From Collinsella sp. AM18-10 (GTDB lineage Bacteria; Actinomycetota; Coriobacteriia; Coriobacteriales; Coriobacteriaceae): a stretch of 42,073 nucleotides of DNA. The stretch lies in NCBI RefSeq assembly GCF_003471585.1, contig NZ_QRJO01000017.1, forward strand, positions 1-42,073, in the 5' to 3' direction. Positions 25,073 through 33,341 of the stretch are shown here, piece after piece (position 1 is the first letter of the stretch; the number at the start of each line of letters is the position of its first letter). Below the pieces are notes generated by a model, which searched no databases, had not been told where the DNA came from, and saw only the letters and a list, made by a program, of their open reading frames with translations. The position numbers and the translations under genes are program-made.

Positions 25073-25339
25073 ATGGCAGAGAAGACCCCGGTCGAGCAGC
25101 TTACGTACAAGCAGGCCTCGCAGGAGCTGGAGCTCATCATCCGCAGCCTGGAGTCGGGCGATATGGAGCTTGAGGAGTCGCTCGAGAGCTACACCCGCGG
25201 CGTCGAGCTCCTCAAAAGCCTGCGCACCCGCCTGTCCGATGCCGAGCAGAAGGTCTCGGTGCTCCTTAAGGACGTCGACGGCAACGACGTGCTCGCCGAC
25301 GGCGAGGCCGCCAACACCGATGATAACCTTTCGTTCTAA
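25073..25339 (+). CDS. xseB: Exodeoxyribonuclease VII small subunit
   Basis: The 88-residue protein has the conserved XseB helical hairpin (YKQASQELELIIRSLESGDMELEESLESYTRGVELL) and a short acidic tail. It binds the XseA coiled coil. It follows xseA with a strong ribosome site (AGGAAAGGA). Confidence 0.95.
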   Translation: MAEKTPVEQLTYKQASQELELIIRSLESGDMELEESLESYTRGVELLKSLRTRLSDAEQKVSVLLKDVDGNDVLADGEAANTDDNLSF

Positions 25340-25388
25340 GCATCTCGACCAAATATAATTACCTTGGTCTGTAAGAAAGGAACCAGCT

Positions 25389-25724
25389 ATGTGCGATTGC
25401 ATCTTCTGTAAAATTGCCAACCACGAGATCCCCTCGACCGTTGTCTATGAGGACGACCAGGTCATCGCCTTCGACGACCTCAACCCGCAGGCGCCGGTCC
25501 ACACGCTCGTGATCCCCAAGAAGCACTACAGCGACATCGCCGACAACGTGCCCGCCGAGACCATGGGCGCCATGGCTCACGCCATCCAGGAGGTCGCCAA
25601 GGCCAAGGGACTGGAGGACGGTTTCCGCGTCATTTCCAACAAGGGTGTCAACGCCGGCCAGACCGTCATGCACTTCCACATGCATGTCCTCGGCGGCAAG
25701 AACCTGGGCGAGAACCTCATCTGA
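25389..25724 (+). CDS. hinT: HIT family (HINT-like) nucleotide hydrolase
   Basis: The 111-residue protein starts MCDCIFCKIANHEIPS and has the histidine triad HFHMHVLGG near the C-terminus, as in HinT proteins that hydrolyse nucleoside phosphoramidates. The Cys pair CDCIFC matches the usual zinc-site area. The gene is 49 bp after xseB; the gap has a TATAAT at 25354-25359, so it may have its own promoter. AAGGA lies about 9 bases before the ATG. Confidence 0.92.
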   Translation: MCDCIFCKIANHEIPSTVVYEDDQVIAFDDLNPQAPVHTLVIPKKHYSDIADNVPAETMGAMAHAIQEVAKAKGLEDGFRVISNKGVNAGQTVMHFHMHVLGGKNLGENLI

Positions 25725-25765
25725 GGACACGTAGCCCGTCGACTTGGCTGCCTTTGGAGTAATCT

Positions 25766-26656
25766 ATGCAGCTTTCTCAACTCGAATACCTTCAAGCGGT
25801 AGCGAACTATGGCGGCGTGCGCAAAGCAGCTCGCGCCGTTCATGTGAGTCCGCAGGCCGTTTCGTCGGCAATCAAAAAGTTGGAATCTGAGTATCAGATT
25901 GTTTTGCTCGACCGATCGGCGGGGGAGGCTGTTTTGTCTCCGGCGGGCAGAGAATTTGCGCGTCGTGCACGCGTGATCCTGGCACAAGTCGACGATCTTA
26001 AAAAGTACGCCCAATCGAGGGACGACGGCGTCTCGCCCGACGGCCACTTCCGTCTTTACGCCCCCTGCCTTCAAGGGCGGGGGCGTCTCTTTTCCGAAAA
26101 CTGGTACGACTCGTTTGAAAGCTCGCACCCTCAGATTCACCTTGATGTGTGGCATCAGCCAACGGCTACATGCTTTGAATCACTTGTGCTTGGCATTTCG
26201 GATGCGGCCATCTCATTTGAGGAACCAAGGAACAGTGTCCTTTCTTCGAAATACTTGGGTGAAAAGGAGCTCAAGGTTCTTTCGTGCCCAGCGGGTCATC
26301 AATCTGTGGGCGCTATGACCGTCCGTGAGTTACTGGGCGGCAGGTTAGCTGTTCCCATTAATTTGTCGCCCTGTCTCAATGCAATCAATCAATGCCCCGA
26401 AGCTCAGCTGGTTAATTTCCGCTTCCGCGACGTCGAATACGGAAACAGAGCGCAGGCTGAGTTTCTTCAAGCCGGGGGATTGATATTGGGTTTTTCTGGC
26501 TCTTCTCTCGCATCAGATGGATCGGAAGTGAGCGAGTGCTCCATTGAAGCCTCGCATGACGTAGCCTTGCCCATCTACTTCTGCTATCGGCAAAACTCCT
26601 GGACCGATCGACACCAGACGGTTTTTCTGCACCTATTGCGTCATCTTGCTTCGTGA
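25766..26656 (+). CDS. LysR-family transcription regulator
   Basis: The 296-residue protein starts with the LysR helix-turn-helix (LSQLEYLQAVANYGGVRKAARAVHVSPQAVSSAIKKLESE) and carries a substrate-binding-like domain from about residue 90. The DNA region is less GC-rich than the neighbours. It is 119 bp upstream of an MFS transporter on the same strand, which is a likely target. Ligand unknown. The ATG at 25766 is preceded by a GGAG-like site (TTTGGAGTAATCT). Confidence 0.88.
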   Translation: MQLSQLEYLQAVANYGGVRKAARAVHVSPQAVSSAIKKLESEYQIVLLDRSAGEAVLSPAGREFARRARVILAQVDDLKKYAQSRDDGVSPDGHFRLYAPCLQGRGRLFSENWYDSFESSHPQIHLDVWHQPTATCFESLVLGISDAAISFEEPRNSVLSSKYLGEKELKVLSCPAGHQSVGAMTVRELLGGRLAVPINLSPCLNAINQCPEAQLVNFRFRDVEYGNRAQAEFLQAGGLILGFSGSSLASDGSEVSECSIEASHDVALPIYFCYRQNSWTDRHQTVFLHLLRHLAS

Positions 26657-26671
26657 GATTAATTGGCTTCG

Positions 26672-26696
26672 AGGCGTCAAGTGATTATTGACGCCT
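26672..26696 (+). terminator. Terminator-like hairpin after the LysR gene
   Basis: The stem AGGCGTCAA with TTGACGCCT (9 bp, seven-base loop) starts 15 bp after the stop codon. The T run after it is poor. Confidence 0.6.
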
Positions 26697-26775
26697 TGCA
26701 ACACATAGCTGACAGCTTTGCCCTCATGCTTTTCCAAGATTCCGATTTAGATTGCTGACTCTTGGAGGGCGGAGC

Positions 26776-27954
26776 ATGAAAAACCGTACGGTTTTGCTTT
26801 ATATGACGTTCGTTTTTCTGTCGAACTTCAGCACCATTTTGTATTTTCTGACGGTTTACCTTGAATTCGTCGGATTCTCGATGGTGGCGATTTCTAGCAT
26901 GATGATTGCACATCAAGTGAGCAAGTTCATCCTTGAAGTTCCCACTGGCTATATTGCTGATAGGTTTGGACGAAAGACTAGCGGTCTCGTTGGCGTTGTG
27001 GGAATGCTTGGATACTACGCCGCCCTGCTTCTCGTCCGTTCTCCTCTGCTTTTAATCGGCGCGTTTGCTCTCAAAGGTTTTGCCGTTGCATGTGTGAGCG
27101 GATCCATAGAAGCGATTTACATTGACAGCGTCTCTCAGGACCAGCTCGTAAGACTTAATGTCGTTGAGCGATTTGTTTTCTTTGCCTCTTATGCCATCTC
27201 CGCTTGTGTGGGCGGCTTCATTTCGTCTGTCGGTGCATACCTCATTGGTCTTTCGGCAGATATCATCGCAATGGTGTTGACGTTGGTTGTCGTTATCTGC
27301 ATTCCTGAGATGCGAAGAGGGGGCACTGCGGCGACACCTGAGCTTGGAATGAGCCCGAAGATGATTGGTGCTGCTATTACGGGTAATGGCGTTCTTCGGT
27401 CATCGTTCATCATGGACTGTTCTCAGGCATTTGCCTTCGTCGCTCTGGAAGACTTCTTCTCACTGTTACTTGCAGGCCGCGGAATGAATGCCGTCGCTTC
27501 GGGCGTGACCATTGCGGTCCAGCTCCTTGCCTCGGCCTCCATGGGGTTTATTGTGCCCAGTGTGATTGCTCGTGTCGACAAGGGCCGTTTTGCGCGTATT
27601 TGCGGCATCTTTCGCTTAGTATTGACAGCTTTGTTTTTGATTCCTCTTACTCCGGCTAATTTGCTGCCCGTGTTCTATGTGCTGCAGACGGTCGCCTACT
27701 CGTTGTTTGCCCCAATCAAATACTCAGTTTTTCAAAATGCTGCCGATTCATCGATGCGCTGTTCACTGATTTCGGTTCAAAGCCAGATGGTGGCGGTGGG
27801 CGCTGTTCTTTTCTATCTGCTCAACGCTGTGTTGAGTAGCGTTGCGGGCATTCGAGTCATATTGCTTGTCGCGCTCGGGATTTCTTCCCTTGTGTATATC
27901 CCCGCGCTATTTCGTCTTACAAGTCAAAGGACATGGGTATTTAGACACCGATAA
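26776..27954 (+). CDS. MFS transporter
   Basis: The 392-residue protein has twelve hydrophobic segments and the MFS loop signature GYIADRFGRKTSG between helices 2 and 3. The N-terminal pattern FVFLSNFSTILYFLTVYLEFVGFS fits helix 1. GGAGGGCGGAGC directly precedes the ATG at 26776, which is preferred over the TTG/ATG upstream in frame at 26752. It follows the LysR gene, so its substrate may be the LysR inducer. The export substrate is unknown. Codon use is more AT-rich than the flanking housekeeping genes. Confidence 0.85.
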   Translation: MKNRTVLLYMTFVFLSNFSTILYFLTVYLEFVGFSMVAISSMMIAHQVSKFILEVPTGYIADRFGRKTSGLVGVVGMLGYYAALLLVRSPLLLIGAFALKGFAVACVSGSIEAIYIDSVSQDQLVRLNVVERFVFFASYAISACVGGFISSVGAYLIGLSADIIAMVLTLVVVICIPEMRRGGTAATPELGMSPKMIGAAITGNGVLRSSFIMDCSQAFAFVALEDFFSLLLAGRGMNAVASGVTIAVQLLASASMGFIVPSVIARVDKGRFARICGIFRLVLTALFLIPLTPANLLPVFYVLQTVAYSLFAPIKYSVFQNAADSSMRCSLISVQSQMVAVGAVLFYLLNAVLSSVAGIRVILLVALGISSLVYIPALFRLTSQRTWVFRHR

Positions 27955-27969
27955 CTTATATATCAACGC

Positions 27970-28003
27970 AATAAACCCGAGCGCGAGGGCGTTTGGGTTT
28001 ATT
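27970..28003 (+). terminator. Terminator after the MFS gene
   Basis: The stem AATAAACCC with GGGTTTATT (9 bp) and a 16-base loop is followed by ATTG. It starts 15 bp after the stop codon and 53 bp before ackA1. Confidence 0.7.
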
Positions 28004-28056
28004 ATTGAAGCATATGTAACCTGGCGGCGCCACACCGCCTGTTAGTAGGGAGACAC

Positions 28057-29235
28057 ATGAACGTTCTGGTCGTCAACGCAGGATCTTCGACCCTTAAGTA
28101 TCAGGTCATCGATACCAAGTCCCATAAGGTGTCCGCAAAGGGCTCCTGCGAGCGCGTCTGCTTTACCGGCGGCACTTTCACCCATGCTGCCAACGGCTCC
28201 AAGAAGGTGACCGAGAACATCGAGTTCCCCGACCACAAGGTCGCCATCGAGGTTGTCCTGAAGGACCTCGAGGCCAACGGCGTCAAGATCGAGGGTATCG
28301 GCCACCGTATCGTTCAGGGCGGTTGGTACTTTGGCGATTCCTCCCTCGTCGACGAGGATGTCCTCGCCAAGATCCGCGAGGTCGCTCCGCTCGCCCCGCT
28401 GCACAACAACCCCGAGGCCAACGTTATCGAGTACTGCCTGGAGCAGTATCCCGACCTGCCCAACGTCACGGTTTACGACACCGCTTTCCACTTCAACATG
28501 CCCGAGGTCGCCAAGACTTACGCCCTGCCCAAGGACGTCTGCGACAAGCTGCACATCCGTAAGTACGGCGCCCACGGCACCAGCTACCGTTACATCTCCA
28601 AGAAGGTCGCCGAGATGACCAACGGCGAGGCCCGCAAGGTCGTCGTGTGCCATATCGGCTCCGGCGCTTCCCTGTGCGCCATCGAGGACGGCAAGTGCAT
28701 GGACACCACCATGGGCTTGACGCCGCTCGACGGCGTTATGATGGGCACCCGCTGCGGCTCCATCGACCCGGCTACCGTGTGCTACCTGCAGCGCGAGGGC
28801 GGCTACACCTTCGACGAGGTCGACGAGATGATGAACAAGAAGTCCGGCCTTTTGGCTGTGACCGGCGGCAAGACCAACGACTGCCGCAACGTCGAGGAGC
28901 TCGCCGCTGCCGGTGACCCCGAGGCCCAGCTCGCCTTCGATATGTTCGTCTACAAGATTGCCGCCAAGGCGGCCGAGATGGCTACTTCTATGTGCGGTAT
29001 GGACACCCTGGTCTTCACTGCCGGCATCGGTGAGCACGCTCCTGCCGTCCGCGCCGGCGTGGCCGACCGCCTGGCCTTTATGGGCGTCAAGATGGATCAT
29101 GCCCGCAACGCCCTGCGTGGTGACGGCGCATGGTGCCTGTCTGCCAAGGATTCCAAGGTTAAGATTTTCGTTATCCCCACGGACGAGGAGTTCATGATCG
29201 CTTCCGACGTCGAGCGCATCGTCAACGGCAAGTAA
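28057..29235 (+). CDS. ackA: Acetate kinase, copy 1
   Basis: The 392-residue enzyme starts MNVLVVNAGSSTLKYQVID. It has GHRIVQGGWYF (the family Arg, with Gln in place of the usual His-Gly-Gly His), DTAFHFNMPE, the KYGAHGTS loop, and TPLDGVMMGTRCGSIDP, and ends IPTDEEFMIASDVERI. It converts acetyl phosphate and ADP to acetate and ATP. It is one of two tandem copies with pta facing them. It differs from most of the family in carrying Tyr where the second His of the GTSH motif is usual (GTSYRY). AGGGAGA lies before the ATG. Confidence 0.93.
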   Translation: MNVLVVNAGSSTLKYQVIDTKSHKVSAKGSCERVCFTGGTFTHAANGSKKVTENIEFPDHKVAIEVVLKDLEANGVKIEGIGHRIVQGGWYFGDSSLVDEDVLAKIREVAPLAPLHNNPEANVIEYCLEQYPDLPNVTVYDTAFHFNMPEVAKTYALPKDVCDKLHIRKYGAHGTSYRYISKKVAEMTNGEARKVVVCHIGSGASLCAIEDGKCMDTTMGLTPLDGVMMGTRCGSIDPATVCYLQREGGYTFDEVDEMMNKKSGLLAVTGGKTNDCRNVEELAAAGDPEAQLAFDMFVYKIAAKAAEMATSMCGMDTLVFTAGIGEHAPAVRAGVADRLAFMGVKMDHARNALRGDGAWCLSAKDSKVKIFVIPTDEEFMIASDVERIVNGK

Positions 29236-29240
29236 TTGCA

Positions 29241-29286
29241 AAAGGGGAGGGGCTGGACGACCGGGCGCCGTTCGGCCCCTCTTTTG
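29241..29286 (+). terminator. Terminator after ackA copy 1
   Basis: AGGGGC pairs with GCCCCT around a loop of about 20 bases, followed by CTTTTG. The A-run before it can pair with the T-run, extending the stem. Confidence 0.7.
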
Positions 29287-29399
29287 TGCTCGTTGGGCGA
29301 TATGCCTGATAGTTATTTATTAAGTTGTGATAACTTCTTATTAACATGCGGCCGCCTTAAGGGGTCTGCGCCGACCGTATCGCACTGCAAAGGAGTCTC

Positions 29400-30578
29400 A
29401 TGAACGTACTTGTTGTCAACGCCGGTAGCTCAAGCCTTAAATATCAGCTTTTGGATACCGATACCCGCGAGGTTTTCGCCAAGGGCAACTGCGAACGTAT
29501 CGGTTCGGACATGGGCATCTTTGGCCACTCCGAGAACGGTGGCGCCAAGCAAACCGAGGAGGTTCCCTTCCCGGACCACCGTTCGGCTATCGCACGTGTG
29601 CTCGAGGAGCTCGAGAAGACCGACTTTACGATCGATGGCATTGGGCATCGTATCGTTCAGGGTGGCTGGTACTTTGACGATTCCGCGGTCGTTGACGATG
29701 AGGTCATGGCTAAGATTCTCGAGGTGGCACCGCTTGCCCCGCTGCACAACTACGGCGAGGCAGCGGCAATCGAGTATTGTCGCGAGATGTATCCGGAGCT
29801 GCCCAACGTGGCCGTCTTCGACACCTCGTTCCACATGACTATGCCCGAGGTCGCCTACACCTACGCCCTGCCCAAGGACGTGTGTGACAAGTACCACGTG
29901 CGCAAGTACGGCGCCCACGGTACGAGCCACCGCTACGAGTGGATGATGGCCAAGGAGATCCTGGGTTCGCGCTGCCACCGTCTGCTTTCGTGTCATCTGG
30001 GCAACGGCGCTTCGCTCGCCGCCATTGAGGACGGTGTATGCTGCGATACCACGATGGGTCTCACGCCGCTCGACGGCCTGATGATGGGCACCCGTTGTGG
30101 TTCCATTGACCCGGCTACCGTGTGCTACCTGCAGCGCGAGGGCGGCTACAGCTACCAGGAAGTCGATGACATGATGAACAAGCAGTCTGGTCTGCTTGCC
30201 ATCTCGGGCATCTCCAACGACGCCCGTGACATCCGTACGCGCGCCTCCGAGGGCGACGAGCGCTGCCTGCTCGCCTTCGATATGTTCGCCTACAAGGCCA
30301 TGCAGCAGGCCGGCTCCATGATCGCTTCCATGGCGGGCGTGGACACCATTACCTTTACCGCCGGCATCGGCGAGAATGACTGGTCAATCCGCAAGGCCTT
30401 CTGCGACTGCTTCGAGTGGCTGGGCGTGCGCATCGACAACAACAAGAACCGCGAGGCCGTGGGTAACGGCCCGCAGGTCATCAGCGCCGCCGGCTCTTCC
30501 GTCACGGTCATGGTCATCCCCACCGACGAGGAATACATGATCGCCCACGACGTCGAGCGTCTGACCAAGAACAACTAA
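29400..30578 (+). CDS. ackA: Acetate kinase, copy 2
   Basis: Same length and same organisation as copy 1 (MNVLVVNAGSSSLKYQLLD start, GHRIVQGGWYF, DTSFHMTMPEV, KYGAHGTSHRY, TPLDGLMMGTRCGSIDP, IPTDEEYMIAHDVERL), so it is a paralogue. It keeps the family His in GTSH. AAAGGAG precedes the ATG. The AT-rich leader holds two TTATTAA repeats 21 bp apart and a palindrome AAGTTGTGATAACTT (about 29323-29337), possibly an operator. The existence of two copies suggests separate regulation or kinetics; not shown by sequence. Confidence 0.93.
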   Translation: MNVLVVNAGSSSLKYQLLDTDTREVFAKGNCERIGSDMGIFGHSENGGAKQTEEVPFPDHRSAIARVLEELEKTDFTIDGIGHRIVQGGWYFDDSAVVDDEVMAKILEVAPLAPLHNYGEAAAIEYCREMYPELPNVAVFDTSFHMTMPEVAYTYALPKDVCDKYHVRKYGAHGTSHRYEWMMAKEILGSRCHRLLSCHLGNGASLAAIEDGVCCDTTMGLTPLDGLMMGTRCGSIDPATVCYLQREGGYSYQEVDDMMNKQSGLLAISGISNDARDIRTRASEGDERCLLAFDMFAYKAMQQAGSMIASMAGVDTITFTAGIGENDWSIRKAFCDCFEWLGVRIDNNKNREAVGNGPQVISAAGSSVTVMVIPTDEEYMIAHDVERLTKNN

Positions 30579-30598
30579 CGCATTCGTCTGTAATTGAC

Positions 30599-30636
30599 AA
30601 AAAGGCCTCCAGAGCAACAGCTCCGGAGGCCTTTTT
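30599..30636. terminator. Terminator after ackA copy 2
   Basis: A stem of AAAAAGGCCTCC with GGAGGCCTTTTT, having an inner GAGC/GCTC extension. It is symmetrical, so it could stop transcription from both sides. From 30640 to 30784 I see no gene or clear site. Confidence 0.92.
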
Positions 30637-30784
30637 ACTAGCAGGCGGAAATTCCAGTCCCAAAGTGATCATCGCCGGTAACGCCTGCGCTCCCAACAAC
30701 GGCACTCAATCATTCAGATCCTCAGCCCCAGCTCGTAGCCAAGCCGCCGCCCACTCCAGATTCCCTGACTGCTGCGTGACGGCA

Positions 30785-30911
30785 GGGACCCTGCAGGGCA
30801 AAGCTCTGAAAACATTCCGCAGGACGCAAAGAGGCTCCGCCGCGCGAAGCGCGCAGCGGAGCCTCTTTGCATGTCCGAGGACGTTTTCAGAGCTTTGCCC
30901 TGCAGGGTCCC
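30785..30911. repeat. Nested inverted-repeat element, family 2, copy C
   Basis: The outer arms 30785-30813 and 30883-30911 are perfect over 29 bp. Inside are TTCCGCA (about 30815-30821), an inner 15-bp perfect stem (GCAAAGAGGCTCCGC, 30826-30840 with 30856-30870), a GCGC-rich loop and AGGAC (about 30878-30882). These motifs recur in copies at 34398 and 34601 with different arms. It begins 15 bp after the pta stop codon and has no T run. Confidence 0.8.
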
Positions 30912-30926
30912 GAGGGGATATGTAAG

Positions 30927-31907
30927 CTATTCAGCCATCTGAGCCTGGACGGCGGTGATGGCTACGACACCCACGATGTCGTCGGCAGAGCAGCCGCGCG
31001 ACAGGTCGTTGACCGGCTTGGCGATGCCCTGCAGGATGGGGCCGTAGGCGTCGGCACCGGCGAAGCGCTGGACCAGCTTGTAGCCGATGTTGCCGGCCTC
31101 GAGGTCGGGGAACACGAGCACGTTGGCCTTACCGGCGACGGAGGAGCCGGGAGCCTTGAGCTGGGCGACGGTGGGGACGATAGCAGCATCGAGCTGCAGG
31201 TCGCCATCGATGGCGAGCTCGGGAGCCTTCTCCTTGCAGAACTTAACGGCCTCCTGGACCTTCTTGGCGACCTCGCCGCCGGCGGAGCCCATGGTGGAGT
31301 AGGAGAGCATGGCCACGTGCGGCTCAACGTTGCCCATGAAGGTGGACCAGGAGTGAGCGGAGGCGATGGCGATCTCGGAGAGCTCATCGGAGGAAGGGTT
31401 GATGTTGAGGCCGCAGTCGGCGAAGATCAGCGTGCCGTCGGTGCCGAACTGCGGGGTGTCGGTGCACATCACGAAGAAGGCCGAGACCAGCTTGGTGCCC
31501 GGGGCGGTCTTGAGGATCTGCAGCGCGGGGCGCAGCGTGTCGGCGGTGGAGTGGCAGGCGCCGGAGACCAGGCCGTCGGCGTCGCCCATCTTGACCATCA
31601 TGGTGCCAAAGTAGGTAGCGTCCATCACCTGGGCGCGAGCCTGCTCGATGGTGACACCCTTCTTGGCGCGGAGCTCGGCAAACTTCTGCGCGTACTCCTC
31701 GTGCTTCTCGGCATTGCGCGGGTCGATGACGGTAGCGCCGGGAACGTTGATCTCGTCGGGGTTGCCCAGGATGACGATCTTTGCCAGGCCCTCCTCGATG
31801 ATCTTGGTGGCCGCGACGATGGTGCGCGGATCCTCGCCCTCGGGCAGGACGATCGTCTTAAGGTCGGCCTTGGCGGCAGACTTCATACGGTTAAGGAAAT
31901 CGCTCAT
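30927..31907 (-). CDS. pta: Phosphate acetyltransferase
   Basis: The 326-residue enzyme is a short-form Pta: MKSAAKADLKTIVLPEGEDPRTI at the start, PGTKLVSAFFVM, FADCGLNINPSSDELSEIA and the C-terminal segment VLVFPDLEAGNIGYKLVQR. It makes acetyl phosphate from acetyl-CoA. Convergent to the two ackA genes, it completes the acetate/ATP pathway. TAAGGAG precedes the ATG. Its leader has a TATAAT (32035-32040, minus) and a small hairpin (ACCCGC/GCGGGT, 31963-31979) followed by T residues. Confidence 0.95.
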   Translation of the reverse strand: MSDFLNRMKSAAKADLKTIVLPEGEDPRTIVAATKIIEEGLAKIVILGNPDEINVPGATVIDPRNAEKHEEYAQKFAELRAKKGVTIEQARAQVMDATYFGTMMVKMGDADGLVSGACHSTADTLRPALQILKTAPGTKLVSAFFVMCTDTPQFGTDGTLIFADCGLNINPSSDELSEIAIASAHSWSTFMGNVEPHVAMLSYSTMGSAGGEVAKKVQEAVKFCKEKAPELAIDGDLQLDAAIVPTVAQLKAPGSSVAGKANVLVFPDLEAGNIGYKLVQRFAGADAYGPILQGIAKPVNDLSRGCSADDIVGVVAITAVQAQMAE

Positions 31908-32034
31908 GTTACTCCTTACAAGCGTTTTGCTAAGCTCCAGGCGCCCGGCTGTTCACGAATAAACCCGCTGCTAGCGGGTCTACCTTTCAATTATGTTCGC
32001 CGCTGTGCTTGAGCTTTCCTTGTGTGGCAAGCTC

Positions 32035-32060
32035 ATTATAGGACGCATTAGCGCTATAAT
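32035..32060. promoter_or_regulatory. Divergent -10 boxes for pta and glf
   Basis: TATAAT on the minus strand (32035-32040) and TATAAT on the plus strand (32055-32060) form a mirror pair 14 bp apart. They serve pta to the left and glf to the right. The -35 elements are weak on both sides. Confidence 0.6.
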
Positions 32061-32138
32061 CGCTCTGATAAATATGTCTCGAAGAATGTTCGAGAAAAGC
32101 CCAGCTAACGAGCCCGTGGCTTTTGACAAGGAGTATCG

Positions 32139-33341
32139 ATGCAGATTACCTCAGGCCTGCCTGAAGGCTTTAACGCCGGCGCGTACGACATGATTGTCGT
32201 CGGTGCTGGATATGCCGGTGCCGTTTGCGCCCGCCGTCTTGCCGAGACCATCGGCTATCGTGTTGCCGTTTTGGAGCGCCGTAGCCACATTGCGGGCAAT
32301 GCCTATGACTGCACTGACGAGGCCGGAATCCTGATCCACGAGTACGGTCCGCATATCTATCACACCTTTAACGAGCGCGTGCACAATTTCCTGTCGCGCT
32401 TTACCAAGTGGACGGATTATCAGCATAAGGTGCTCGCTAACATCAACGGTACCCTTATGCCCGTGCCCTTCAACCATGCGAGTCTCAAGCTCGCCTTTGG
32501 TGACGAGCGCGGCGAGGAGCTGTATCAGAAGCTCGTGGAGACCTTTGGCAAGGATGTCAAGGTGCCCATTATGGAGCTGCGTAAGAAGAACGACCCCGAC
32601 TTGGCCGAGGTCGCCGATTACGTCTACGAGAACGTCTTTTTGCATTACACCATGAAGCAGTGGGGCCAGACGCCCGACCAGATCGACCCCTCGATTACCG
32701 GGCGCGTTCCCGTCTTTGTGGGCGATGACGATCGCTACTTCCCGCAGGCTCCTTTCCAGGGCATGCCGCAGGACGGCTATACCGCGCTGTTCGAGCATAT
32801 GCTCGATCACGATCTGATCGACGTATTCTATGACGTAGACGCCCGTGACCTCTTTGAAATCGACGAGACCACCGTCAAGATCGACGGCAAGGTCTATGGC
32901 GGCGAGATCGTCTACACCGGTCCGCTCGACGAGCTATTCAACCTCGACCTGGGCGCGCTGCCGTACCGCACGCTCGATATGAAGTTCGAGACGCTCGATA
33001 TGGACCAGTTCCAGCCCGTGGGCACCGTCAACTACACCACGAGCGAGGACTATACGCGCATCACCGAGTTCAAGAACATGACTGGTCAGGTCCTGCCCGG
33101 CAAGACCACCATCATGAAGGAGTACTCCAAGGCCTATACGCCCGGCTCGGGCGAGACGCCGTACTACGCTATTCTGGAGCCCGAGAACCGTGAGCTCTAT
33201 GAGCGCTACCTTGAGCGCGTCCAGAACCTGACGAACTTCCACCCGGTGGGTCGTCTGGCCGAGTATCGTTACTACGATATGGACGCCGTGACCAATTCTG
33301 CCCTCGATCTTTCGGATGAGATTATCGCCTGCCATGCATAA
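32139..33341 (+). CDS. glf: UDP-galactopyranose mutase
   Basis: The 400-residue protein has a FAD-binding start (YDMIVVGAGYAGAVCARRLAE), the family motif RRSHIAGNAYD, HEYGPHIYHT, and the region TMKQWGQTP, all typical of Glf. It rearranges UDP-galactopyranose to the furanose form for cell-surface galactan. AAGGAG lies before the ATG. Its last 8 bp overlap the following glycosyltransferase, so the two are coupled. Length is normal. Confidence 0.96.
   Translation: MQITSGLPEGFNAGAYDMIVVGAGYAGAVCARRLAETIGYRVAVLERRSHIAGNAYDCTDEAGILIHEYGPHIYHTFNERVHNFLSRFTKWTDYQHKVLANINGTLMPVPFNHASLKLAFGDERGEELYQKLVETFGKDVKVPIMELRKKNDPDLAEVADYVYENVFLHYTMKQWGQTPDQIDPSITGRVPVFVGDDDRYFPQAPFQGMPQDGYTALFEHMLDHDLIDVFYDVDARDLFEIDETTVKIDGKVYGGEIVYTGPLDELFNLDLGALPYRTLDMKFETLDMDQFQPVGTVNYTTSEDYTRITEFKNMTGQVLPGKTTIMKEYSKAYTPGSGETPYYAILEPENRELYERYLERVQNLTNFHPVGRLAEYRYYDMDAVTNSALDLSDEIIACHA

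Noticed and set aside
28042..29241. A 399-residue antisense frame opposite ackA copy 1
   Set aside because: It is a codon-bias shadow; acetate kinase motifs are unmistakable on the plus strand.
29300..29345. Rex-type operator before ackA copy 2
   Set aside because: TTGTGA and TTAACA are present but the spacing (22 bp) does not fit the usual 18-bp Rex site.
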